Notes under the pieces: generated by a model
The model's database searches: none
What the model was told of the DNA's origin: nothing
Seen by the model: only the letters and a program-made list of their open reading frames with translations
In this document: positions 14,358-23,149 of the stretch, piece after piece
Numbering within the stretch: position 1 is the first letter of the stretch
Layout of the letters: every line of letters starts with the position of its first letter
DNA from: Streptomyces sp. NRRL F-5122
GTDB lineage: Bacteria > Actinomycetota > Actinomycetes > Streptomycetales > Streptomycetaceae
Assembly: GCF_001507435.1 (NCBI RefSeq)
Contig: NZ_LMWH01000273.1
Location: forward strand, 1 to 31,627
Direction: 5' to 3'
Length of the DNA stretch: 31,627 bases
Made by a program: the position numbers and the translations under genes

Positions 14358-17018
14358 ATGACATCGACGTCAGACTCGACACGCTCGGTGAGCAGACGAT
14401 GGAGGCGCAGGGCAGGCATCCTTGCGGCGCTCGGCGCCTGCGCCGTCATCGCATCAGCGCTCATTCCTCTCCAGGCGCAAGCCGCGCCTCGGACGGTGTA
14501 CTTCGCAGCGCCGGACGGTAAGGACTCCGGACACTGCAGCCAGTCGCAGCCGTGCTCGCTCGAGCGGGCTCAGCATGTTATCGGCCCGGCCGCCAAGCAT
14601 GGTGACGTGAGCGTTCAGCTTGCCGACGGCACCTACCGACTTTCCAAGCCCCTCCGGTTCGGACCCGGCAACGACGGCGGTGACCACACCATCCACTGGA
14701 CCGCCGCCCCGGACGCCCACCCCGTCATCACAGGCGCCTCGAAGCTCACCGGCTGGTCCAAGTCCGAGGCAGGGTCAGGCATCTGGGAGGCGGATACCCC
14801 CAGCGGCCTCGACACCCGCCAGCTCTACGTGAACGGCGTGATCGCCCCTCGCGCCGCCATCCGCCTGGCCAACGCAGACGTCACTCCCACTGCAACTGGT
14901 CTCACCATCAAGAACCCGGCCCTGAGTTACCTCGCCACGCTCCCCGACCAGGGGCGCATCGAGTTCGAGTCCCTCGGCGACTTCACGAACCGCTACTCGC
15001 CGGTTCAGAGCATCAGTGCCACCGAGATCACGATGGCGCAGCCCGCGTGGGACAACAACACGTGGGGCTGGGACACCGTCCAGAACTCATTCCTGGCCGG
15101 TCCGAGCTGGTACCTCGACAACTCACTGAGCTTCCTCACCCAGGTCGGCCAGTGGTACATAGATCCGGGCGCCGGGAAGCTCTACTACAAGCCGGCGAAC
15201 GGGGTCGACCCCAACAAGCTCGACATCGAGCTGCCCCGCCTGGAGACACTTGTCAGCATCGGCGGGACGTACGACAAGCCGGTGACCGGTCTCGCCTTCG
15301 AGGGCATCCAATTCTCCGGAACCTCCTGGCTCGGCCCCTCGACCGACGGCTATGCGGACCAGCAGAACGGCCTCTTCATCAAGGGCGCCTACAACTACCG
15401 CCCCACCGACGCCTTCACCAGCTGCTCGCGCGGCTGCGAGATGTTCGAACGAGCGCGCACCAGCTGGTACCAGGAGCCCGCCGCCGTGCAGGTCTCCGCC
15501 GCCAGCCGCATCTCGTTCACCGCCAACACGTTCACCAACCTCGGCCAGTCGGCGTTGGGCGTCGGAAACGACGCCAACGCCACGACGACCGGCGTCGGAC
15601 TGGGCGCCAGCGACATCGACGTGGTCGGCAACCGGTTCACGGAGAACAGTGGGCACGGCGTCGCGGTCGGCGGCGTGCTCCCTGACGCGCACCACCCCAG
15701 CGACCCGAGGATGACCAACAAGAACATCCTGATCGCCAACAACACGATCAATCGCGTGGCCGTGGACTACAAGGACAACAGCGGCATCCTCAGCACCTAC
15801 GTCACAGGCGCCCGCATCCTGCACAACGAGGTCTCCAACGTCCCCTACGACGGCATCGACACCGGCTACGGCTGGGGCATCAACGACGCCGGGGGGTCGA
15901 ACGACTACGTCGACCGCGGCTACTACAAGTGGAACACGCTCTACACGACGCCGACCACGCTCAAGGACAACCGCGTCGAGGGCAACCTCGTGCACAACAC
16001 GAAGGCACGCTTCGCCGACGGCGGATCGGTCTACAACCTCTCCGCCAGCCCGGGAACCGTGGTCGCCAAGAACTACCTGTTCAACATCTCAGGAGTCGGC
16101 CTCTACCTCGACGAGGGCTCGCGCTCGATGACCTATGAGAACAACGTGGTCCAGGGCGGTTCCTTCCTCTTCACCAACGCGTACAGCCTCCGCAACAACA
16201 CCAGCGACAACGTCATCCAGAACAACTGGTACAACTCGGGTGGAGCCTCGACGCCGAACGCCGGGGCACACAACAACCAGCTGATCAACAACGTGAAGGT
16301 CACCGGCGCCAACTGGCCCGCAGGCGCACGGGACGTGATCTGCCAGGCGGGTGTCGCGCCGCAGTACCGGACGTCGCTCAACGCGAACCAGTTCGGCTTC
16401 AGCGGGTGCGCGGTCAATGCACCGGTCGCACCCGGCCTCCGCACTTCCGGAGGTTCGGCCGTCAGCTCGTACTTCGGCCAGAGCGGCGATGGATTCGGGA
16501 TCGCGGCGGCCGGCGCCGACGTGTGGGGCGCCGGCGGTCAACACGACGACCAGTTCGGCTCGATCTACCGGGCCGGCTCGTTCCAGGCCGACTCGAGCGT
16601 GTCCACCCGGGTCGTGTCGGTCAACGACGCCAATGCCTGGGCCAAGTCCGGGGTCATGGTCCGCAACGACATGACCAAGGCGGGAAGTTCGGCCGGGTAT
16701 GCCGTCGTCGCGGTCACCGCCCGCAACGGCGTCGTGTTCGAGTGGGACACCAACGGCGACGGGTACCTGGACACAGACGCCCGCGCCAGCGTCGACATCT
16801 ACCGCCCCATCTGGGTGAAGCTCACCCGATCGGGAACCTCGTTCAACGCTTCGTACTCCTACGACGGTGCCAACTATGTCCCGATCGGTGAGCCCGTGAC
16901 GTTGGCCTCGGCCGCAGCGAAGCAGGACGCGGGCATCTTCTCCACCTCCCACGACGCCGCCCAGTCAGCGATCAACCAGTTTGACTCCGGCGCCGTTACG
17001 GCCGCAACGATGCCGTAG
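14358..17018 (+). CDS. Secreted right-handed beta-helix glycoside hydrolase, GH141-like
   Basis: An 886-aa exported protein. A signal peptide spans residues 1-42 (twin-Arg-rich basic start, hydrophobic core, cleavage after AQA). The next block has the layout of GH141 enzymes: FAAPDGKDSGHCSQSQP, LADGTYRLSKPLRF, HPVITGASKLTGW, GIWEADTP and RQLYVNGVIAPRA. Residues about 300-640 are Asn-rich parallel beta-helix turns (NRFTENSGHGVAVGG, ANNTINRVAVD, DNSGI, GNLVHN, ENNVVQGG). Residues about 690-880 form a DUF1349/LamG-like module (WAKSGVMVRND, VVFEWDTNGDG, IWVKLTRSG). Characterised GH141 members include an alpha-L-fucosidase acting on plant rhamnogalacturonan II, which suits an L-fucose/L-galactose cluster. 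Start ATG has AGGAAG 9 bp upstream. Co-regulation is supported by sites D and D'. Confidence 0.75.
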   Translation: MTSTSDSTRSVSRRWRRRAGILAALGACAVIASALIPLQAQAAPRTVYFAAPDGKDSGHCSQSQPCSLERAQHVIGPAAKHGDVSVQLADGTYRLSKPLRFGPGNDGGDHTIHWTAAPDAHPVITGASKLTGWSKSEAGSGIWEADTPSGLDTRQLYVNGVIAPRAAIRLANADVTPTATGLTIKNPALSYLATLPDQGRIEFESLGDFTNRYSPVQSISATEITMAQPAWDNNTWGWDTVQNSFLAGPSWYLDNSLSFLTQVGQWYIDPGAGKLYYKPANGVDPNKLDIELPRLETLVSIGGTYDKPVTGLAFEGIQFSGTSWLGPSTDGYADQQNGLFIKGAYNYRPTDAFTSCSRGCEMFERARTSWYQEPAAVQVSAASRISFTANTFTNLGQSALGVGNDANATTTGVGLGASDIDVVGNRFTENSGHGVAVGGVLPDAHHPSDPRMTNKNILIANNTINRVAVDYKDNSGILSTYVTGARILHNEVSNVPYDGIDTGYGWGINDAGGSNDYVDRGYYKWNTLYTTPTTLKDNRVEGNLVHNTKARFADGGSVYNLSASPGTVVAKNYLFNISGVGLYLDEGSRSMTYENNVVQGGSFLFTNAYSLRNNTSDNVIQNNWYNSGGASTPNAGAHNNQLINNVKVTGANWPAGARDVICQAGVAPQYRTSLNANQFGFSGCAVNAPVAPGLRTSGGSAVSSYFGQSGDGFGIAAAGADVWGAGGQHDDQFGSIYRAGSFQADSSVSTRVVSVNDANAWAKSGVMVRNDMTKAGSSAGYAVVAVTARNGVVFEWDTNGDGYLDTDARASVDIYRPIWVKLTRSGTSFNASYSYDGANYVPIGEPVTLASAAAKQDAGIFSTSHDAAQSAINQFDSGAVTAATMP

Positions 17019-17161
17019 GTGCCGCTCACGGTGGGTCAACGATAGGCGCGGCGAGGTGATCCTGAGCGCGCCGGCAGACTGACCGTTCAGGTTCACGGAC
17101 TCTGGCGGCGGGCGCATGAGAGGACCAGAGCACCAAGCGTGACCTGCCGTCGAACCATCCG

Positions 17162-17197
17162 GCCGTGCGGGGCGGACGTACGCTCGCCCCGCACGGC
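17162..17197. terminator. Perfect 13-bp stem, likely bidirectional terminator
   Basis: The arms GCCGTGCGGGGCG (17162-17174) and its exact reverse complement (17185-17197) flank a 10-base loop. It lies between the convergent ends of the GH141-like gene and the radical SAM pseudogene and closes the sugar cluster on the right. Confidence 0.75.
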
Positions 17198-17254
17198 ATT
17201 CTGAACCGCTCGCTCCGGACTCTGTGGAGGCTGATGTGCCCCGGCTTCGTTGCG

Positions 17255-18437
17255 TCATAGGTGCCGGTCGAGGCCCGGGGAATCGGGGGCGGGCGGCGGG
17301 CTATTGCGGGGGGCGATGATGAGGGGCCGGGCGCCAGCGAGGCGGCCGGACCAGTGTCGCTCGTCGGGGTGTTGAGGGGCGCGGACTGTGACGGCGAGGA
17401 CCTGGGCGAGGTTGTGGCGGTCACGCAAAGGCAGAGGCTCGTCAAGGACGACGGTGCGCGTACCACTGAGGGTGTAAGGCGTGCTGGGATGGCCGAGCCT
17501 GGTGAGGTGCTGGTCGATGTCCGCCTCAGTCGCCGGGCTTTGCCGGGGCGCGGCTTGATGGCACCGTTCACGCTGGAGGGCGGGGCACCGGTTTGCGGTC
17601 AGGCAGGTGGGGGTGCTCAGGACGCCAGCGCGGTCGGAGCGGCCCAGGACGTAGGCCAAGGCGCAGCTGTTGGTCTGGAAGACAGGGTGGCTGGCGTAGC
17701 GGTCCTGGATGTGGTGCAGCCACTCCCAGGCCGGCCGGGCCAGACGGAGTCGGCGGCCTGCGCTTCCAGATGCGGGTCAGCGAGCTGGGGCCACAGGCCG
17801 GCGATCTGATTCAGGGCGGTGGGCTTGACCTTGGTGCCCACCGCGACGGTGCAGTCGGCGTAGCGGGTGACCCAGTACATGATGCGCTCGAGGGCATCCG
17901 GGGTGCTGTTCTGTGGCAGGAATGGCCGCCAGTAGTGGATCACCGGGATGCCGGCTGCGTGCAGGCGGGGGAAGTTCACTCGCAGGGAGTCGTGGTCGAT
18001 GCCGCGCTCGATGTCGGGGACAAGTCCGGAGTAACTGAGGTGGACCAGGACCGGCAGTCCCCGCCGCGCGGCTGCGGGTGATGCACTCTAGAACGTCGTC
18101 CGGGATGGCGCACTTGGTGATCAGGCACACGGGGTTGTGGACCGTGGAGGCGCTGAGGACGTCGAGCAGCGCGATCAAGTGGGCGCGGGTGACGGGCGTG
18201 GCCAGGGCGTCGGTACAGGTGTAGAGCGCGAGGACCAGCTCGGGGTGGTAGTAACGGTGGGCAAGGAGCTGGTCGAGTGTCTCCTCCGGTGTGGCGAGAA
18301 CCTCGGGTTTAGCACGGGTGAGTCCGAGGTTGCAGGTAGGGGTAGTCGCAGCCTTTGGGGCAGTCTTGAACTGGGTTGATGGCCAGCCAAGTGTCATGCT
18401 GGTCGATGACGGGTTCGAAGAGGCGATGGCGTGCCAT
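17255..18437 (-). pseudogene. Radical SAM protein gene with several frameshifts
   Basis: The reading starts with ATG at 18437 (MARHRLFEPVIDQHD), reaches CPKGCDYPYL and then stops. The likely sense continues in other frames: LTRAKPEVLATPEETLDQLL, then PVLVHLSYSGL and HAAGIPVIHYWRPFLP, then WEWLHHIQDRY, HPVFQTNSCALAYVLGRSDR and a Pro-rich end at 17255. Together this is one radical SAM protein of about 390 aa, broken by at least three indels near 18330, 18070 and 17725, mostly at G/C runs. The CxxxCxxC cluster motif also lacks its third Cys (Pro instead), which suggests real decay more than read errors alone. It follows galU on the same strand, separated by a perfect inverted repeat that covers its ribosome site. 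Substrate unknown. Confidence 0.7.
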
Positions 18438-18441
18438 GGGT

Positions 18442-18490
18442 GCTCTCCTTGTGTGCCGCCTGCCGTGGCCAGGCGGCACACAAGGAGAGC
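18442..18490 (-). promoter_or_regulatory. Perfect 21-bp inverted repeat covering the ribosome site of the radical SAM gene
   Basis: The arms 18442-18462 and 18470-18490 are exact reverse complements with a 7-base loop. The 3' arm on the minus strand contains AAGGAGAGC, the ribosome site that lies 4 bases before the ATG at 18437. The 5' arm begins 6 bases after the galU stop. Such a stem would terminate transcription after galU or hide the ribosome site. Confidence 0.7.
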
Positions 18491-18496
18491 GGCAGC

Positions 18497-19428
18497 TCAG
18501 GGCATGGATGTGGCGTCCACGCTGGAGTCGGCGCGGTCGTCGTCGAGTTCCCGGACGAGGCCGCGCAGGACGGGCCCGTACTCAGGGTGGGCGAGGGCGA
18601 AGGCCATCTGGGCGACGAGGTAGTCGGCCGGGTTGCCGGTGTCGTACCAGCGGCCTTGGATGACTTGCCCGTACACCGCCCGGGTAGAAGCGTAGGCGTT
18701 GATGGCGTCGGTCAGGTACACCTCGCCGGTCTTGTGCTCGTACCAGCGGCGAGTCTGTTCGCGCAGCTCGTCAACGATGCCGGGAGTGATCACATAGCCG
18801 CCGATGGCCGCGTACGGGGATGGCGCATCAGCCGGTTTCGGCTTCTCGATCAGGCCGGTGATGCGCAACTGGCCGTCACCGAGGTCTTCCTTGACAACGG
18901 GCACGCCGTAACGCCGGGACTCGGCGGGGTCCACCGGCATCAGAGCCAGGACTGGGCAGCCTGTCTGTTCGTAGGCGCGGACCAGCTGCTGGGCTCGGGG
19001 GACCTCGGCCACGAACACGTCGTCCGGCCACAGCACCAGTACCGGTTCGTCGCCGAAGGAGCGGGCGCGTTCAGCACAGGCGTGCCGTTGCCGTACGGGC
19101 CGTGCTGGTCGAGGTAGGTGATATGGCCCTTGCGGGCTAGCTCGGCGACCTCCTCCACCGCGGCCGCGTACGCCGTCTTCCCATCGCGGCGCAGCTGTTC
19201 TACGAGGGCGGGGTTGGGCCGGAAGTGATCCTGGATCAAGCTCTTGCCGCCGGAGACGACGATGGTGATGTCGGTGATGCCGGAGTCCACCAGCTCGCGC
19301 ACGGTGTGCTCGATCACCGGTTTGTCGCCGACCGGGAGCATTTCCTTCGGCGTGGCTTTGGTCAGCGGCAGCAGGCGGGAGCCGAGTCCGGCGGCGGGGA
19401 TCACGGCCCTGCGGATCGTCGGGGACAT
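18497..19428 (-). pseudogene. galU: UTP--glucose-1-phosphate uridylyltransferase with a single frameshift
   Basis: Starting at ATG 19428 the frame reads RAVIPAAGLGSRLLPLTKA, KEMLPVGDKPVIEHTVREL and GPYGNGTPVLNA, all typical of bacterial GalU. Near 19070 the sense jumps to another frame and continues with RSFGDEPVLVLWPDD, GLIEKPKPADAPSPYA, the GEVYLTDAI motif and GRWYDTGNPADYLVAQ to the stop at 18497. Loss of one G in a GCG-GCC run explains the shift. The complete protein would be about 310 aa, normal for GalU, which makes UDP-glucose from glucose-1-phosphate and UTP. It may be an inactive extra copy or a sequencing error. It forms a pair with the broken radical SAM gene downstream. Confidence 0.8.
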
Positions 19429-19465
19429 CAGGTCTCTCTCGGTCGGACGGCCCGCCGTACCGGTC

Positions 19466-19758
19466 GGCACGGCACACTCCGAACCTACCAATGGATCCTG
19501 CACTTCCTGACCTGGTGCTCGGACGCTGAAATCCCCGAAGTCCGTCAGCTCGCGGTCACCGTCGACCGCTGGTGGGCCGAGATCTCCGCATTCATCGATA
19601 CCGGCCACAGCAACGCCAAGAGCGAAGGGATCAACCGTGTGATCAAGCTCGTCGCCCGCAACGCCTTCGGGTTCCTTAATGCCGACAACCAGCGACTACG
19701 GACACGCTGCGTCACTACTCGACGAGCCCACGGACACGTCCGAACCGCCCAACTTTGA
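19466..19758 (+). pseudogene. ISL3-family transposase, C-terminal remnant
   Basis: A plus-strand frame ends with VRQLAVTVDRWWAEISAFI, TGHSNAKSEGINRVIKLVAR, NAFGFLNADNQRLR and RCVTTRRAHGHVRTAQL. This is the conserved C-terminal part of IS204/IS1001/IS1096/IS1165-type (ISL3) transposases, including the last catalytic Glu region (SEGINR). The N-terminal two thirds are missing. The homology begins about 40 bp from the galU start, so the remnant abuts that gene's upstream region. Confidence 0.75.
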
Positions 19759-19895
19759 AGACCCCGTAGAGTCCAGCCCCCTCGACTGGGCGTCGGCGCG
19801 AGTATTGATCTCAGAGGGCATAGAGAGCAATCCGCCTGCTTCAAACGAGCTCCCGCCCCTCGCCTATGCGGAGTGCGTCAGCCATCGGCGGCAAT

Positions 19896-20213
19896 GGGAC
19901 TGTAAATCGTTCGGTGTAACTCCCGATCATGGAAGATGCATCGATGACCAGTGAGAACGTGACCGAGCACGAAGCCGTCGACCCGGTGGCGGCTGTGTCG
20001 GCGAAGGCCGTGGACACTTCCCCAACGAGCAAGCTGCGATGAAGTGCGCCTACATGGCGATCATGTCGCTTGATCCCACCGGCAAGGGCCAGACCCGCTG
20101 GACCATGCGTTGGAAGACCGCAATCAGCGCTTTCGACATCACCTCCGACGGCCGCCTCTCAGCAGCCCGTCAGTAACCAAAACCTCAGTTGCACCGCTCG
20201 TTTGACAGACCCC
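19896..20213 (+). mobile_element. 318-bp internally deleted IS256-family derivative (MITE-like)
   Basis: The left end 19896-19920 (GGGACTGTAAATCGTTCGGT...) and the reverse complement of the right end 20188-20213 match at most positions, giving IS256-type terminal repeats. Inside are only the start of a transposase (ATG 19929, MTSENVTEHEAVDPVAAVSA) and its last about 50 residues in another frame (HFPNEQAAMKC, LDPTGKGQTRW, WKTAISAFDITSDGRLS, stop 20176). The middle, with the catalytic residues, has been deleted. No clear target duplication is seen. It could only move if a full transposase acted in trans. Confidence 0.7.
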
Positions 20214-20631
20214 GTCGTGGAACGGGCGTGGTTCATGGCGTCCAGGTGGAGCGCGCCACTGTACGAACGACTGTGAGGATTGATCACGGCCCCGCTCGGC
20301 AGGCCTGACTCGCCGAACGATTGACGCTTCGAGCTGCCCTCTCCAGGAGTCGTCGGCCGGTTGGGCGGCGCTTTGCACACGCCCGACCGGCCGCGCGCCA
20401 GAGCGGCTCCGCCCGAAGCTGCCGACAAATCATCAACAGGACAGCATGCGTCGGTCAGACGGAGGGTCAGACCCCTCGGACGGCCCCATCGCCAGCCTCA
20501 CAGTCAGGTGTAGATGTCAGCTCCCTCGTCCGGCATCCTTGACCCCGGATCATGGGGCACGGTGTTTACGGAGGTCACAGGACGTATTGCCCCTGACCGT
20601 GCGAGGGCGAAACGCCCTACCGCGCCGTTGG
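20214..20631. other. Stretch without a recognisable gene
   Basis: About 420 bases. A minus-strand frame (20159-20428) contains a protein-like run (GAVINPHSRSYSGALHL) but crosses the IS256 remnant end and cannot be identified. Nothing else is supported here. It separates the IS remnant from the DinB-like gene, whose 3' end is at 20632. Confidence 0.35.
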
Positions 20632-21201
20632 CTAACCCATGGTCTTGGCGCCGTCGAGGGACTCGCGGATGATGTCGGCGTGGCCGGCGTGCTGGGCGGT
20701 CTCGGCGATGACGTGCATCAGCACCCGGCGGGCCGACCATCGCGCGCCCGACTCGAACCACGGGGCCTTCGGCAGCGGTTGTGTGGCGTCCAGGTCGGGC
20801 AGGGTGACGACCAGCTCGTCGGTCCGACGGGCTACCTCGGCGTAGTCGGCGAGCACGCCGGCCAGCGTCTCGCCGGGCAGCATCCGGAACTCGTCGGCCC
20901 GTCGGGTCCAGTCGGCCTCGGTCATGGTGGTGAAGTCGCCCATCGCCGACGGCCCGTCCAAGATGAACTGCACCCAGCTCCTCTCGACCGCAGCGACATG
21001 CTTGATCAGGCCGCCCAAGCAGAGCTGGCTGGCGGTGGTCCGGCGCCCGGCCTGCTCGTCGGTGAGGTCGCGGGTGGTGAAACGCAGGAATTGCCGATGC
21101 TTGGCCAGTACCTCCAGCAAGTCGGCGCGCTCGCCGGTGACGGTTGGCGCATCGGCCGGGTCGTGGGTGGCCAGTTCGTTGACAGTCACGGTCTCGCTCA
21201 T
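20632..21201 (-). CDS. DinB/YfiT-superfamily protein (DUF664)
   Basis: A 189-aa four-helix-bundle protein. The three His of the family's metal site can be placed: LIKHVAAVE near residue 67, and HVIAETAQHAGHADIIRE near 163-172. LLEVLAKHRQFLRFTTRDLT and MTEADWTRR are also typical. In actinobacteria many members are thiol (mycothiol/bacillithiol)-dependent transferases or stress proteins. The precise reaction is unknown. ATG at 21201 has GGAAGG 8 bp upstream. It stands alone, just beside the tRNA scar and apparently on the chromosomal side of it. Confidence 0.82.
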   Translation of the reverse strand: MSETVTVNELATHDPADAPTVTGERADLLEVLAKHRQFLRFTTRDLTDEQAGRRTTASQLCLGGLIKHVAAVERSWVQFILDGPSAMGDFTTMTEADWTRRADEFRMLPGETLAGVLADYAEVARRTDELVVTLPDLDATQPLPKAPWFESGARWSARRVLMHVIAETAQHAGHADIIRESLDGAKTMG

Positions 21202-21337
21202 GGTCGCTGCCTTCCGTGGTTCGTGTTCCGCCGGGCAAGGAGGACGCTAGAGGTCATAGAGGTCAGTTCTTGACCTAAAGGAGGGAAGGGGCGAGATTTC
21301 CGTGATCGACTCCCCGCTCACTTCACGGAACGCATCA

Positions 21338-21367
21338 GGCCGGGTCTCCTGAGAAAGAGACCGGGCC
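21338..21367 (-). terminator. Hairpin downstream of the tRNA-Pro remnant
   Basis: GGCCGGGTCTC (21338-21348) and GAGACCGGGCC (21357-21367) pair with one interior mismatch. It lies 19 bp beyond the tRNA 3' end on the minus strand and is probably the original terminator of the tRNA gene. Confidence 0.6.
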
Positions 21368-21385
21368 AGACCTGGTGTTTCACTG

Positions 21386-21430
21386 TGGGGTGGCGGGATT
21401 TGAACCCACGACCTCTTCGTCCCGAACGAA
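21386..21430 (-). tRNA. 3' half of tRNA-Pro(CGG): probable attachment-site scar
   Basis: On the minus strand this reads the anticodon region TTCGTTCGGGACGAAG, the variable loop, the T arm GTGGGTTCAAATCCC and the acceptor strand GCCACCCC with A73. The anticodon CGG is Pro. Upstream of 21430 the likeness ends at once: the D arm and 5' acceptor strand are absent, so it cannot make a tRNA. CCA is not encoded. A clean stop in the anticodon stem, with the native terminator kept downstream, is what remains on the host side after a site-specific element integrates into a tRNA gene (attL/attR). pSAM2-like actinomycete elements use tRNA-Pro genes in this way. Confidence 0.8.
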
Positions 21431-21706
21431 CTTCGCTGGGCAGTTGACCTCGCGCTGGTATGTCTCTCACCTGTTGACGACGGCCCGCAGACGTCCGCGG
21501 TTGTTCGCCGCTGTTCGTCGGTGTTGTCACGCAGTTAGACACTCATCCGGGATGCGATCCGGCGCTTAGCTGATGCGGGCATAGCCCGTTGGCTTGGCCG
21601 GACCGAGGGAGAATCCGTCCTCGTTGCCCTCAGCAATCTTGCTCGTCTGAGCGGGCCTGGCTGGCATGCTGTGCGGACTCATCTGGGCCGAGGCGGACGG
21701 TCATTC
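21431..21706. other. Element-side flank of the attachment site, no gene recognised
   Basis: About 275 bases rich in short near-repeats such as GTTGTTCGCCGCTGTTCGTCG (21497-21517). This is the place where integrase arm-binding sites would lie if the tRNA scar is a real attachment site. No integrase gene or other coding frame was recognised. Confidence 0.3.
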
Positions 21707-22000
21707 ATGAGCTATGACCTACAGTGGGCAAATTTGCCGGTCGCTGTGGCGGAAGCGCGGAGCCGTTGGGAGTCCTGCACCGAGCGCGGTCTGCCCTGTG
21801 ATCACGTCCCGAGCTGCGAGGAGTCCTACCTCTCGCTCGCGGAACCGTTTCAGTTCCATCTCAACATCGCGGGGATGGCGGTGTGCCGGGACGGGATGCG
21901 CCGCGCGGCCACGACCTATCAGGCGGAGCATCAGCCCTTCCCCGCCTGGCCGTTCAAGGACATCGAGGACTGGCAGTCTGCGGACCAGGCCGGAGGGAGG
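21707..22000 (+). pseudogene. Hypothetical protein gene cut by an IS256-family element
   Basis: The frame MSYDLQWANLPVAVAEARSR... has coding-like composition (Trp, Cys, His and Glu well mixed) and contains GLPCDHVPSCEESYLSLAE and FPAWPFKDIEDW. It starts at ATG 21707 with GGACGG about 8 bp upstream. It runs straight into the terminal repeat of the IS element near 22001 and stops inside it at 22036, so the C-terminus is lost. No family was recognised. The sequence after the right IS end does not give an obvious continuation. Confidence 0.5.
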
Positions 22001-23149
22001 TTACGTCCAGGGAAGTGGTGTACGGGTTCGACCTGATCCGGGGGTTTGCTCCGGCATCGGGATGGTGCCCGCAATAGATGAACGGCCACCGGCTGATCTT
22101 CGAGATGTCGAGTCACGAAGGAGATCAGCACGATGACCGCACCTGACAGTCTGCCCCTGCACGCCCTGGCGGAGGACAACCTCGCCGCGGCGAGTCCCGA
22201 TCTGCTGCGCGCGATGGTCAAGACGTTCGCCGACACGCTCATGTCCGCGGAGGCCGATGCCCTCTGCAACGCCGAATACGGGCAGGTCAGCGACGAGCGA
22301 GTCAACCACCGTAACGGCTATCGCCCGCGCGAGTGGGACACGAGGGCAGGCACGATCGAACTCGCCGTTCCCAAGCTCCGCACGGGCAGCTACTTCCCGC
22401 ACTGGCTCCTCGAACGGCGCCGCCGGGCCGAGCAGGCCCTCATCAGTGTGGTCGCCACTGCCTACCTGCTGGGCGTGTCCACCCGCCGGGTCGAAAAGCT
22501 CGCCGAGTCCCTCGGTGTGACGCAGTTGTCGAAGTCCCAGGTGAGCGCGATGGCCAAGCACCTCGACGAGCAGGTGACCGCGTTCCGCGACCGGCCGCTG
22601 GACGCGGGTCCGTACGCGTTCGTCTGGGTCGATGCGCTGACCCAGAAGGTCCGCGAGGGCGGGCGCATCACAGGCGTCCACGCGCTGATTGCGGTAGGTG
22701 TCAACGCCGACGGCCACCGCGAGATCCTCGGTCTGGACGTGGCCACGGCCGAGGACGGCGCCGGCTGGCTCGCGTTCCTGCGCTCGCTGATCGCCCGCGG
22801 CCTGTCCGGCGTCCAGCTCGTCGTCTCCGACGCCCACGCCGGCCTGGTCGATGCGATCGGCGCGGTGTTGCCCGGCGCCTGCTGGCAGCGTTGCCGAACC
22901 CATTACGCGAGGAACCTGCTCAGCCAGGTCCCCAAGTCGGCCCAGCCCTGGGTGGCCACACTGCTGCGAACCGTCTTCGAACAGCCCGACACCGACGCAG
23001 TGCAGGCCCAGATGCGGCACGTCCTGGACGCGCTGGAAGGCAAGTTCCCCAAAGCCGCGGCCCACTTGGACGCCGCTCAGCACGACCTGCTCGCCTTCAC
23101 CGCCTTCCCCCGGGAGATCTGGCGGCAGATCTGGTCGAACTGTGAGGAT

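Noticed and set aside
14279..14521. Small open frame starting in the GH141 promoter region
   Set aside because: It runs over the operator sites and the signal-peptide region in another frame; the ribosome site at 14343 points to ATG 14358.
21318..21569. Short open frames across the tRNA remnant
   Set aside because: They read through tRNA and terminator sequence and have no start signals or family likeness.
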